A DNA stretch of 64,000 bases from CBDCWT01 sp965223305 (GTDB lineage: Bacteria; Planctomycetota; Planctomycetia; Pirellulales; Pirellulaceae). Position 1 is the stretch's first letter, and the number at the start of each line of letters is the position of its first letter. A model generated the notes under the pieces. That model saw only the letters and a list, made by a program, of their open reading frames with translations, was not told the DNA's origin and did no database searches. Positions 19,516 to 28,477 of the stretch are shown here, one piece after another. The translations under genes and the position numbers were made by a program. The DNA lies in assembly GCA_965223305.1 (NCBI GenBank), contig CBDCWT010000047.1, forward strand, positions 186,001-250,000, written 5' to 3'.

Positions 19516-20600
19516 CTCCAATACCCTCCTTCGTTTAGTTGGTATAGGAAAGAATTAGCGACTGAGATGAATGAATCATCTCGGTATCATAAGTTGTGTG
19601 CGAAGAATTTAACGACTGCATGCTAGCTGTCAAGGAAAATTCGCTCCGTGTGCTCCTAAGTTAGAAAGACTCAGAGAGAAGAGGATTTTCTTATTTTTTC
19701 CAAAATACCCACTTTCGTTATTGTGGAGATCTTGGGGTGAATAGGAGTTCAAGAAAGGAGTGATAAAAAGTTGTGTTTTTGATCGAAAAAAAAGTCTGGG
19801 CATCCACTTCACCCCTCCCGCGAGAGGGGCTGTGCAGCTTTGCGCTTCACAAACCTGCGGACATTGGCTTTACCCTCCCGCGCGCGGGAGGGTCGGACGC
19901 GATAGCGTCCGGGGAGGGCTGCTGGGAGTCGTAGGCCGGGACAAGCGGCAGGAAAGATGGCGGGCTTGTGACATGAGGTGACGCCGCGCTGTTCCGGCGG
20001 CACGAAGTTCGATGCACTCCGTGTTGGTTGCTTAACCGGCGCGTGCCGGAACTGCGCGGCGGGGAAATCGTAGGCCGATGGAAGCTTCTTTTGCGCCGCT
20101 TGTTCCGGCCTACCCCTCGGAGTAGTAGGCAGTTGCACGCGAAGCGTGCCAGCAACGTAGTCGGCACACTCCGTGTGCCGTAGCCTTGCGAGCAAGCACG
20201 ACACTCACTTAGGAAGACGAGACGCCTGTAATCTCTGCCTACTTCTACGCTCCCGCGCGCGGGAGGGTCGGACGCGCTAGCGTCCGGGGAGGGCTGCCCG
20301 GGAGTGATCGCCCCTCGCGTGCCCCCTCTCCGGCCCTTCGGGCCGACTCTCCCCGAGGGGAGAGTGAAGAAACACGAAATCACGCACTTAGTTAGAAGCT
20401 GCACGACCTCTGTGGGTGGGAGTCAACGAGATTCGTAACCCAGGCGGGAGCTTTGAAGTTGCGATTTTGGCTGTTTGGCAGGGAGGTCCGCAGCGCAAGG
20501 TCGCGTCAGCTCCGGGGTTGAGTTGTCTTGCGTCGGCGAGAGATCATCGCCAGACCGACTAGCCCGAGGCTTGTCAGAGCAGCGTACGCCGAGCTTTCAC
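19516..20600. repeat. long intergenic region: AT-rich leader and several hairpin repeats
   Basis: About 1.1 kb without a supported gene. 19560-19800 is AT-rich and holds the predicted promoter. Then come a CCTCCCGCGCGCGGGAGGG/GGACGCGATAGCGTCC double hairpin (19873-19922), GGCACACTCCGTGTGCC-type palindromes (about 20122-20182) and a composite repeat (20250-20407) that ends in the 'agctgcacgac' tail. ORFs across it are translations of these repeats. Confidence 0.6.
19606..19633 (-). promoter_or_regulatory. sigma70-like promoter of the cysteine-rich protein gene
   Basis: On the minus strand a perfect TTGACA (19628-19633) is followed after 16 nt by TAAATT (19606-19611, 4 of 6 to the consensus -10). 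It lies in an unusually AT-rich stretch about 90 nt before the start codon. Predicted from consensus only. Confidence 0.4.
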
Positions 20601-20782
20601 CTAGCCCGGATTATTCATGAAGATCGTCGCGAGAGGCTGTAAGTACGTTCGTGGCAAGGAAGGCGAGCAATGCTTCCGCAGGCGTATTGAAGCAATACGT
20701 CGAGGGAGAATTGTGAAGCATGACGAAGCCACGGATGGACTTACGACCTCGCAGCAGATCGCTCATGAATAATTCGGGCTAG
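20601..20782 (-). mobile_element. 174-bp palindromic mobile element, copy 1
   Basis: A 174-bp core flanked on both sides by CTAG (4-bp duplication). The ends are inverted repeats CCCGAATTATTCATGA / CCCGGATTATTCATGA. The whole element is an imperfect palindrome centred on CGTATTGCTTCAATACG, so a transcript would fold into one long hairpin. It has no ORF. It lies 135 bp past the stop of the FAD oxidoreductase gene, in that gene's direction. Confidence 0.8.
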
Positions 20783-20916
20783 CGTTGACTTGTTGCGACG
20801 GAACCCTTTATGGTTGGTTTCTCCGGGATTGGCCACGGCCGAGTGGCAAGTTGTGTCGATTGTGCAAGCGGCGCACGTCGCTCTGCCAAGTCTGCACTCG
20901 ACCTCGGCGGCAGCAG

Positions 20917-22815
20917 CTAGTCAGAGCAGCTGTAGGCGTACACGCGCACCTCAACGATACGGGCGTGATCAACGCCATTCATCTGTGTTACGTGGACGCG
21001 GATTGCGCGAATTTGCCTGCGCCCATCTAGCGCATGGCGGCGGCAGCGCTGGTAGTTGCCGGAGACGGTGACCACCGTCTCCCAGTGTTCGCCGTCAAAA
21101 GCTTCAATCCAGTAGTCTCGAACCGTCTCCGGTTGTGGCTGTCCCCAATGCATGCAGCGGGTATAGCCGTCGTGATGACTCAGCGTCAGGTGACGGTGCA
21201 GACCCGTATCGAAAGTTAGCTGCACTTCGCGGGCATCCACGGCGTTTTCCCACTCGAGTTGCAAAGTCGCGGCGGCTCCCGCCTGCGGTTCTGACATCCA
21301 GCGATGTGTTCCGCTCGCTTGCCGCGCCGGATGGACACCCCGCGGTCCGTGGACTGAACGAGTGAAGCCGGAGACGACGTTGACGGCTCTACCCTGCGGT
21401 TGTTCGCTGGACGACGACACCATGGCGCGCTGGGCGACGTCACGTGGATCGCGATTAGGACAACCAATGAGAAATGCGCCGTCTCGCAACAACCGCTGTT
21501 GAATATCTCGTACCGCCGTCGGGTGTGACACGAGTTGGTCAACGGGGATTCCCGCGCGCACGGCATACGCGGCCGCTGTACCGACTCCTTGGCCGATCAC
21601 CGCGCAGGTCGCCATCACGCGAGTGGACGAAAACGCTACGTGCGTGGCCGACAGATTGCGACCCGCAAACATCAGATTGGAGATATCTCGAGCAACGCAA
21701 CACCGCAGCGGAATGTCGTAAAGGTATGGTGTGGCAGTCTGCTGGCAAGGAGGCTGGTCCACGGCATCGACACCCTCCGGTGGGTGCAGGTCGAGCGGCC
21801 AGCCACCAAAGGCAATCGCGTCCGGAAATTCACGCGAGCTCAGCACGTCCTGCTCGGTGAGAACATGCTGTCCGACAAACCGGCGGCTCTCACGCTTGCC
21901 CGGTAGAAATCCGATCCATTCCAAAGCCCAGTGAGAGGCTTGAAAGGGGTCTCCGGCATCCTGAGCATCGGCCGGACCGTTTTTGACGTGATCCCAAATG
22001 CCCATCGCGATCGAGAGTAGCTCGTCCCGTATTTTCTCGTTGTCTTTGATCGTGTCGAGCGTACCACCCCACTCGGCCCACCAATAACCGTATTCGTTCG
22101 TCGGATTCTCTTCGCCATGGGGCTGGTACAATCGCAAACTCAGATCCTGTTTCGAGAATCGCCTGGCCCAATTGGGTGGCGCAAACGGCATCGGACGATT
22201 GTGTTTGCGGGCCTGGAGCAGGATCGTCGAGCCAAGCCGGTAGCGATCTGCTTCGCTGCCCGCCAGTGTTTCACCGAACTGTTCTTGGCTCTCGCGGCCT
22301 TCCATGAACGCGGCTCCTGCCTCCACACCGAGACGACCATCTCCCGTACAGTCGACAAACGCCCCAGCCTGAATCCGAAAACGGTCCTCGGTGCTTTGCC
22401 GCTCGGCGATTGCTGCCAGGATTTGTGCTCCCCTCATCTCCACACCCGTCACCGTGGTGTTTAACAGCAGCGTCAGGCTGGGTTCTGCGCGGCACATTTC
22501 GTAGAGAATCAAGTCGAACATGGACGCCGACCGCTGCGGATTCCGGACGCAGTTCTCCAGACGAATCTCTTCAATGATGCCGCCTTCCCGCGCCTCCGTC
22601 TCCAGTTCCTTGCCGCGATCGAACCAACCCGTACCGTTGGCTCCGACGATGTGCATTCGAACTTCGCTCGACGCGTTTCCACCCAACACAGGGCGGTCTT
22701 GGCAGAGAATCACCTGGGCCCCACAGCGAGCCGCCGCCAGCGCGCAGGGCACCCCCGCTGCGCCACCTCCCGCAACAAGCACGTCGCAAGTTAACTCGTG
22801 TGTTTCAACCGGCAT
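20917..22815 (-). CDS. FAD-dependent oxidoreductase with C-terminal discoidin-like region
   Basis: 632 residues from ATG 22815 ('MPVETHELTCDVLVAGGG'); a TTG 14 codons upstream is less likely. The Rossmann FAD motif GGGAAG is at about 15-20, followed by 'PVLGGNASSEVRMH', typical of the FAD_oxidored family of planctomycetes. A second conserved 'FVDCTGDGRLGVEAGA' region lies near 155-170, and 'NLMFAGRNLSATHVAFSSTR' region near 395-415. The last 150 residues are beta-rich and may form a carbohydrate-binding-like domain. No clear signal peptide is visible from this start. The substrate is unknown; a sugar or polyol is a guess. Confidence 0.8.
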   Translation of the reverse strand: MPVETHELTCDVLVAGGGAAGVPCALAAARCGAQVILCQDRPVLGGNASSEVRMHIVGANGTGWFDRGKELETEAREGGIIEEIRLENCVRNPQRSASMFDLILYEMCRAEPSLTLLLNTTVTGVEMRGAQILAAIAERQSTEDRFRIQAGAFVDCTGDGRLGVEAGAAFMEGRESQEQFGETLAGSEADRYRLGSTILLQARKHNRPMPFAPPNWARRFSKQDLSLRLYQPHGEENPTNEYGYWWAEWGGTLDTIKDNEKIRDELLSIAMGIWDHVKNGPADAQDAGDPFQASHWALEWIGFLPGKRESRRFVGQHVLTEQDVLSSREFPDAIAFGGWPLDLHPPEGVDAVDQPPCQQTATPYLYDIPLRCCVARDISNLMFAGRNLSATHVAFSSTRVMATCAVIGQGVGTAAAYAVRAGIPVDQLVSHPTAVRDIQQRLLRDGAFLIGCPNRDPRDVAQRAMVSSSSEQPQGRAVNVVSGFTRSVHGPRGVHPARQASGTHRWMSEPQAGAAATLQLEWENAVDAREVQLTFDTGLHRHLTLSHHDGYTRCMHWGQPQPETVRDYWIEAFDGEHWETVVTVSGNYQRCRRHALDGRRQIRAIRVHVTQMNGVDHARIVEVRVYAYSCSD

Positions 22816-23044
22816 CGCGGCTCTCGTGCTCCAGATGTACTTGAGGAACGCGCTCAATCGCCGGTGATCGATAGGCTTGACCTAGTATGATAGCAAGTCT
22901 ACGGCGGTCAGTTGGATAGCGCTGGCAGCCTGTCCGGTTGATGACGGGTTGCGAGATCGTAGTGAGTCGAGTCGGCTCGCTATTGTCCCGAGCATCTTCT
23001 TACGCTCGCCCAAATCGGCCTTGCCCCGGTGTTTCTTCATTGCC

Positions 23045-23226
23045 CTAGCCCGAATTATTCATGAGCGATCTGCTGCGAGGTCGTAAGTCCATCCGTGGCT
23101 TCGTCATGCTTCACAATTCTCCCTCGACGTATTGCTTCAATACGCCTGCGGAAGAATTGTTCGCCTTCCTTGCCATGAACGTACTTACAACCTCTCGCGA
23201 CGATCTTCATGAATAATCCGGGCTAG
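23045..23226 (+). mobile_element. 174-bp palindromic mobile element, copy 2
   Basis: Same element as copy 1 in forward orientation, flanked by CTAG on both sides. It differs from the other copies by a few bases (for example GAATTGTTCGCC in the right arm). It sits between the FAD oxidoreductase and the deiodinase-like gene. Confidence 0.8.
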
Positions 23227-23540
23227 GGCAGTCCTCCCGGGACGCTATCGCGTCCGATCCTCCCGCACGGAGGTTCGTGCAGCTTTTAAGTTAGTGCGTG
23301 ATCTCGTCTTTCCTCACTCTCCCCTCGGGGAGAGTCGGCCCGAAGGGCCGGAGAGGGGGCACTCGCCGGACGCTATGTGTCGGTTTCGCTGGGGAACCGT
23401 GGGCTAACGCCCAGCGGCTGATTTGGCGCGTAGCCGAACTCGCTAGAGTCGTAGCCGAATTCGCCAGAGTTTGGTGGATTGCAAGCGTCATTTTGTCTCT
23501 CTTGTCTCTCCCCTTGGGCCCAGAGGGAGGGTAAAAAGGA
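23227..23540 (+). repeat. composite intergenic hairpin repeat
   Basis: Full forward copy of the modular repeat. It begins with a degenerate GGACGCTATCGCGTCC hairpin and continues with the 'gtgcagctttt' tail, CTCTCCCCTCGGGGAGAG, GGCCCGAAGGGCC, GTGGGCTAACGCCCAGCGG and the CGAACTCGCTAGAG / GCCAGAGTTTGGTGG module, here partly duplicated. Confidence 0.6.
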
Positions 23541-23584
23541 TGTGTAGATACCGAGGCCGACACCGTTTACATAAGGACATCAGC

Positions 23585-24766
23585 GTGTTTGAACTTTACC
23601 GCCGAGATGGACTGTGTACCGCCGTTTGTTTTTTTCTCGCGCTCTCGGCAGGATTGCCGACGTTGACATCCACGTCGCGCGGGCAGGAGTCGGGGTTAAG
23701 ACCTGCGGAATTGGTCGCGCGGCGGTTCGACCGGACCGCGCCACAGATTGGCGATTTGCTTCCGGATCTCACTGCGCTGGATACCGACGGAAATGAGGTG
23801 CCGCTGCGGAATCTCACGGGCCAATACACGGTACTTACGTTCGGCTGCCTAACGTGACCGCCTTTCGTACGTCGGGTCCCCGGTCTGGAGGCCCTTCATC
23901 AAGACTATCGCTCGAGAGGCGTGCAGTTCTTTTACATCTACAAGTACCTCGCGCATGCGGGACAACGGGGATATGTCCAACCGTTCACACAGGCTGAACG
24001 GCTAATGCACATCCAGGAAGCCCAGCGGGTGCTGGGCACCGGGATTCCTTGGCTCTGCGACACAATGACCAACGACCTGAAGCATGCCCTGGGCAACGCG
24101 CCCACATCCGAGTTCGTTGTGGATCCGGAAGGGCGAATCGTGCGGCGACGAGCCTGGGGCAACGCCGCCAAGCTGCGAAAAGACCTGGAGGAGTTGGTCG
24201 GAAAAGTCGAACACCCTACCGAGCCAAAGCAGCTGGCCATAGGAACCATCACGCCCAAGCTGGCAGCGCCGCGGGGAGTCGTAAAACCGATCGACAAACC
24301 AAAGAAAATGAAGCCGCTGCACATCGAGCTAGAGATGATCGGCGCCGCCGATCCGTTCTACGTGAAGCTTCGTCCGCAAGCCGACCAAGCACTATTGCGA
24401 TCTGGCAGCGGGAAGCTGTATCTGGACTTCCGGCTGGATCCTCTGTACCACGTTCATTGGAATAACTTGGTAGCGCCGTTGGAGGTCGAGCTTGAGGCGA
24501 GCGACAGAACCAGTGTGGTACCCCAGCAGGCAACTGCGCCGCAACCAAAAGAGCCGAGCGATGTCGACCCCCGCGAGTTCCTAGTTGAAATCAGCGATTG
24601 GGATCTCGGTGAGCCGATTACGGTGACGGTGAACTACTTTGCCTGCAATGACGAGGAAGGGTGGTGTAAGCCGGTCACACAGCGATATACAGTTTTCCGA
24701 GCCGAAGACATCGAAGATGGCTACTACACCGGCGCTATTTCACAGACCGAAGCGATAACGCCGTAG
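23585..24766 (+). CDS. deiodinase-like redoxin, probable selenoprotein (UGA = Sec91), with DsbD-alpha-like C-terminus
   Basis: 393 residues if the in-frame TGA at 23855-23857 is read as selenocysteine. Start GTG 23585 follows AAGGA by 7 nt and yields a signal peptide; ATG 23540 is an alternative. Residues about 50-90 form a redoxin N-half ('IGDLLPDLTALDTDGNEVPL'). The motif 'TFGCLT-U-PPF' at 86-94 matches the catalytic loop of deiodinases and deiodinase-like redoxins, where U or C stands. Downstream in frame, 'FFYIYKYLAHA' and 'SEFVVDPEGRIVRRRAWGN' complete the thioredoxin-like fold. The C-terminal part (about 240-385) has a 'FACNDEEGWCKP' Cys pair like the DsbD N-terminal domain. Likely a periplasmic thiol/selenol oxidoreductase. 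A point-mutated pseudogene is the alternative. Confidence 0.75.
23855..23894 (+). promoter_or_regulatory. bacterial SECIS-like element: UGA plus downstream hairpin
   Basis: The UGA (23855-23857) is followed by a hairpin at 23874-23894. Its stem GGGUC-C-CC / GG-A-GGCCC has one C-A mismatch and its apical loop is GGUCU (23882-23886). The E. coli fdhF SECIS loop also contains GGUCU, whose G and U contact SelB. The loop starts 24 nt after the UGA, within the usual spacing for bacterial SECIS. Outer bases 23859-23863 can pair with 23917-23921. Confidence 0.65.
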
Positions 24767-25211
24767 GATCTCGTCCTTCTTCACTCTCCCCTCGGGGAGA
24801 GTCGGCCCGAAGGGCCGGTGAGAAGGTAGCAGGCACACTCCGTGTGCCGTCCGCCAGAAGCAGAGCAACACGAAGCCGACACGCGGGCGAACGGCTCGCT
24901 GGTGAACCGTGGGCTAACGCCCAGCGGCTGATTTGTGGCGTAGCCGAACTCGCCAGAGTTTGGTGGACTACACCGGCGCTATGTCACAGACCGAAGCGAT
25001 AACGCCGTAGTGTTTTCGTCTTTCTTCACTCTCCCCTCGGGGAGAGTCGGCCCGCAGGGCCGGTGAGAAGGTAGCAGGCACACTCCGTGTGCCGTCCGCC
25101 AGAAGCAGAGCAACACGAAGCCGACACGCGGGCGAACGGCTCGCTGGTGAACCGTGGGCTAACGCCCAGCGGCTGATTTGTGGCGTAGCCGAACTCGCCA
25201 GAGTTTGGTGG
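24723..25211 (+). repeat. tandem direct duplication of about 244 bp
   Basis: Unit 1 is 24723-24966 and unit 2 is 24967-25211; they differ at only a few positions, including a one-base indel just after the stop codon. Each unit holds the last 44 bp of the deiodinase-like gene plus one composite hairpin repeat with a GGCACACTCCGTGTGCC palindrome. Unit 2 ends exactly before the 3' end of the ABC exporter gene. Confidence 0.9.
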
Positions 25212-25216
25212 GCAAC

Positions 25217-27094
25217 TTAGCGAAAATCACCTTGTACGCTCTCATGTTGTCGCGACACCATGTCGAAGTAGACTCCGCCTGAGCACATCAGCTCGTCGTG
25301 GTTGCCCGCTTCCACAATCTGGCCTTCGTCCATCACCAGGATCAGATCGGCACCAGCGATTGTGGAGAGACGGTGTGCAATGACGAAGGTCGTGCGACCC
25401 TGCAGCAGCTGGTCTAAGGCGGCTTTGATCAACTGTTCGCTCTCAGTGTCGAGATTACTCGTTGCCTCATCCAGAATCAGGATCTGGGGATCGGCCAAGA
25501 TGGCCCGCGCAATGGAGAGCCGTTGAGCTTGCCCGCCCGAGAGCTTGACCCCTCGTTCGCCGATGAACGCGTCGTAGTCGTCAGGGAGATCCACGATGAA
25601 ACTGTGTGCGTTGGCTCGTTTGGCCGCGGCAATGATCGCCTGCCGGTCGGCTCCCGGACGGCCGTAGGCAATGTTGTCGGCGACAGTGCCGTCAAACAAA
25701 AAGGTGTCTTGTTGGACAATCCCCAGCAGACTGCGGTAGCTGGCTAACCGGTATTTGCGCAGATCAACTCCGTTCAGCAGGATCCGGCCGGCCGTAGGAT
25801 CATGGAACCGCGCCAGCAGATCGGTCACCGTGGTCTTGCCGGCACCGCTGCGTCCGACCAGTGCGACGACCGAACCGCCCGGGATCTCGATGTCGAAGTC
25901 CTTCAGCACCGGTCGTTCGGGCACGTATTCAAAATCAACATGAGCGAATCGAATCGACTCAATCAGCTCGGGGGCTTGCAGAGCTTGGGGGCGATCCGGT
26001 TTGTCGGGCGGCATGTTCAGCACCTCAAAGACCCGTTCCATAGCTGCCAACGAACGCTGAAGTTCCGAAAACGAGTTGACGATGTTCCAGACCGGATTGA
26101 GCAGCATGGACGTGTACAACTGAAAGGCCATGATGTCGCCAATGGTCGCCCACCCGGTGATCACCAGGTGTCCTCCGAACCAAACGGCGACGAGGCTAAC
26201 ACTAGCCAGCAGCAGCCCCCAGGTACTCCACAGTAGTAGCTCGCGGCGATGCGCGAACAGCTGCTTGCGCACGATCGTGTGCCGCCCACCAAGATACTGG
26301 GCCAGCTCGGACGCCTCTCGCTGGAACCCGCGGACTACGCGAATGCCCCCGAACGTTTCACCGGCGCGTCCGTCTACACGGCTGGCGTCCTTGCGTATCG
26401 CGCGGTAGATGGGGCGGATTCGCTTGGAGATCACGAAACTCAGCAGGGTCACGATCGGAATCACCACGATGGCCAGCAGCGCCAACCGCCAATTAAGCGC
26501 GAACAGCATCCCCACGGCAATCAGCAACCGCAAGAGAGAGACCACCGGCGAAATCAGCCCCATCTGCAGCAAACCTGTAGTGGTGTCGACATCGCCAGTG
26601 ATGCGAGAGATGATCCCGCCCGTCTTCATCTCCGATAGACGATCCAACGGCAGATGGAGCAGCCGCTGAAACAGAGCCTGACGTAAGGAAAGCAGCACCC
26701 GCACATTCAACTGTCGCTGGCGATAGTTCTTGACGATGCCAAGCAGCTGTCCAGCGAGGATCACCGCCAGGAAAACGCCGCCCGCCAGATGCAGACGTTG
26801 TAGCCGAGCACCAACCGTCAACTGGCTGTCCAACAGGACGTCATCCAGGACATAGCGGAGAAACAGCGGATGCAACATGTCCAGCACTGCGACCAGCAGC
26901 GCCAGGCCGATTAAGATCGACACGGCAGGCCAGTATCGTTGCAACCACCGCAGATAGTCACGCATATACTGTCGCCGTTCGCGTGACTCGCGAGTCGGCT
27001 CGGTTTTGTCCCGGTCCGCTAACTCCTGGGTTCTTCCTTCCTTAAAGGCTCGACGAAACTCTGCGTAGCGCTTCCGCGACGAGATCCGATCCAT
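25217..27094 (-). CDS. ABC transporter, fused permease/ATPase (MsbA-like exporter)
   Basis: 625 residues. ATG 27094 is preceded by TTGGAG with 6 nt spacing; an upstream in-frame start at 27142 is less likely. The N-terminal half (about 60-330) has six membrane helices of the type I exporter fold. The nucleotide-binding domain follows: Walker A 'GRSGAGKTT' (about 420-428), signature 'LSGGQAQRL' (about 520-528), Walker B 'ILILDEATSNLD' (about 540-551) and the 'AHRLSTI' switch His. It works as a homodimer in the inner membrane, exporting lipid, polysaccharide precursor or drug; the substrate cannot be read from sequence. It is convergent with the deiodinase-like gene. Confidence 0.9.
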   Translation of the reverse strand: MDRISSRKRYAEFRRAFKEGRTQELADRDKTEPTRESRERRQYMRDYLRWLQRYWPAVSILIGLALLVAVLDMLHPLFLRYVLDDVLLDSQLTVGARLQRLHLAGGVFLAVILAGQLLGIVKNYRQRQLNVRVLLSLRQALFQRLLHLPLDRLSEMKTGGIISRITGDVDTTTGLLQMGLISPVVSLLRLLIAVGMLFALNWRLALLAIVVIPIVTLLSFVISKRIRPIYRAIRKDASRVDGRAGETFGGIRVVRGFQREASELAQYLGGRHTIVRKQLFAHRRELLLWSTWGLLLASVSLVAVWFGGHLVITGWATIGDIMAFQLYTSMLLNPVWNIVNSFSELQRSLAAMERVFEVLNMPPDKPDRPQALQAPELIESIRFAHVDFEYVPERPVLKDFDIEIPGGSVVALVGRSGAGKTTVTDLLARFHDPTAGRILLNGVDLRKYRLASYRSLLGIVQQDTFLFDGTVADNIAYGRPGADRQAIIAAAKRANAHSFIVDLPDDYDAFIGERGVKLSGGQAQRLSIARAILADPQILILDEATSNLDTESEQLIKAALDQLLQGRTTFVIAHRLSTIAGADLILVMDEGQIVEAGNHDELMCSGGVYFDMVSRQHESVQGDFR

Positions 27095-27162
27095 GGCGTA
27101 CTCCAACAGCGCCGCTTGTACGCAGCTCAAGCGTACAGGCACGAAGACGAATTACAAAACTA

Positions 27163-27344
27163 CTAGCCCGAATTACTCATGAGCGATCTGCTGCGAGGTC
27201 GTAAGTCCATCCGTGGCTTCGTCATGCTTCACAATTCTCCCTCGACGTATTGCTTCAATACGCCTGCGGAAGAATTGCTCGCCTTCCTTGCCACGAACGT
27301 ACTTACAACCTCTCGCGACGATCTTCATCAATAATCCGGGCTAG
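27163..27344 (+). mobile_element. 174-bp palindromic mobile element, copy 3
   Basis: Forward copy with CTAG on both flanks. Small differences: ATTACTCATGA at the left end and CTTCATCAATAATCC at the right end. It lies upstream of the ABC exporter start, between it and the formyltransferase gene. The 269 bp that follow up to the next gene hold nothing I recognise. Confidence 0.8.
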
Positions 27345-27613
27345 GGGTCGCACGAATGAGCGTATGTCGACCGACTGCGGTCGAAGACGGGCAATTTCGC
27401 GAGTGCGTTTGAATCGCAGCTAGACCTGGTACGGGGTGGACCGTGAACCGGTCAACAGCCCGATCTGCTTCAGATCTTTCGGCGAGCCCGTTTCGCAACG
27501 GCCTGCGAGGAGAGCAGATTCGGCTTGAGGCCGACTTTGTCTACCGTCGAGGCGATGTACCATGGATTCGCCGTCAGCAATGGAATATTGGAAGATTCTC
27601 GCACAAAAACTGG

Positions 27614-28477
27614 TTATTGTGCGAGATACTCCCCCACCGCGTATTCTTCGTCCCGTTCAACTGATGAAAGGAAGGACCGTCGCCGGATGGCATAGGCCAG
27701 CGTGTCCAAGATCGTAAACGACGAGCGGTATTGCGACTCCATTTCCGGGGGAGCTGGTAGTGCGACCCCCTGGCGTTGGAGGAAGGCGATGCCGTCGACG
27801 AGCAGACGCGCGCCAAGCAGATCGAGCCTAGACAGGATCTGCGCGAGGTCGTCGCCACGCTCGAGTCGGCAGCGAGCTTGGCCGACAAGTGGACCGGTAT
27901 CGATTCCTTCGTCAATCACGTGTAGCGAGATCCCGATCCAAGCTGGCCGGTTCTCGCGGATCGCCCACTCGACCGACCCCATGCCGCGTATCGCTGGAAT
28001 GATGCCGTGATGTAGGTTGAGTACGCCAACGGCTGCAGTTCTGATCGTGGGACCACGCAGCAGACCAGCGCCGCATTGAAAGACAATGTCTGCCTGCTGC
28101 TGCTCCAAGATCTCGACGCTCTGCTGGGTGTTGAGTATGCCGCCGTCGATGCGTGGGATTTCTGCGACCGCGTTTCGATCGATGGAGCTCTCGAGCAGCT
28201 TTGAGCGTTCTTCCGCAACCCGCCCACTCAGGAGTTTAGAAACAGGTATGTTGGCAAGGACCAGCCCGCCTCTCAAGAGACCATGCTTTTCAAGCTCGCG
28301 CCGATATCTTCGAGCCCGGCTTCGATGGCGTCGTCTGACTTGAACGATCGCGTCGACGCCAAAGGCGGTCTGCAGCGCGGCGATGTGCAGCTGCTGCTGA
28401 TTCGACAAGCTGCCGTGGTTGGCCAACACAACAATTCGATAGTCGTGTTGCTCAGTTGCGGAGGAAGCCACAATCAA
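27614..28477 (-). CDS. formyltransferase-family protein
   Basis: 287 residues. The formyltransferase core is visible as 'VGVLNLHHGIIPAIRGMGSVEW' region (about 148-169: Asn and His catalytic pair, P-x-x-R-G) and 'HVIDEGIDTGPLV' (about 185-197), as in methionyl-tRNA or sugar N-formyltransferases using 10-formyl-THF. It is too divergent and lacks the C-terminal domain of Fmt, so it probably formylates an amino sugar or similar. It overlaps the preceding deacetylase gene by 26 nt; start TTG 28477, with GTG 28471 as alternative. The pairing with a polysaccharide deacetylase suggests sequential deacetylation and formylation of an amino sugar in an envelope glycan (inference). Confidence 0.8.
   Translation of the reverse strand: MIVASSATEQHDYRIVVLANHGSLSNQQQLHIAALQTAFGVDAIVQVRRRHRSRARRYRRELEKHGLLRGGLVLANIPVSKLLSGRVAEERSKLLESSIDRNAVAEIPRIDGGILNTQQSVEILEQQQADIVFQCGAGLLRGPTIRTAAVGVLNLHHGIIPAIRGMGSVEWAIRENRPAWIGISLHVIDEGIDTGPLVGQARCRLERGDDLAQILSRLDLLGARLLVDGIAFLQRQGVALPAPPEMESQYRSSFTILDTLAYAIRRRSFLSSVERDEEYAVGEYLAQ

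Noticed and set aside
19847..20404. 185-codon minus-strand ORF
   Set aside because: Made entirely of the intergenic hairpin repeats; the same peptide pieces appear in every other repeat-bearing spacer.
23471..23857. Stand-alone 128-residue truncated redoxin ending at the UGA
   Set aside because: The frame continues after the UGA with the rest of the domain, and the UGA sits at the catalytic position, so recoding explains it better than a short protein.
24781..24826. Hairpin modules as intrinsic terminators
   Set aside because: Stems are strong but no U-tract follows, so a classical terminator cannot be claimed from sequence alone.
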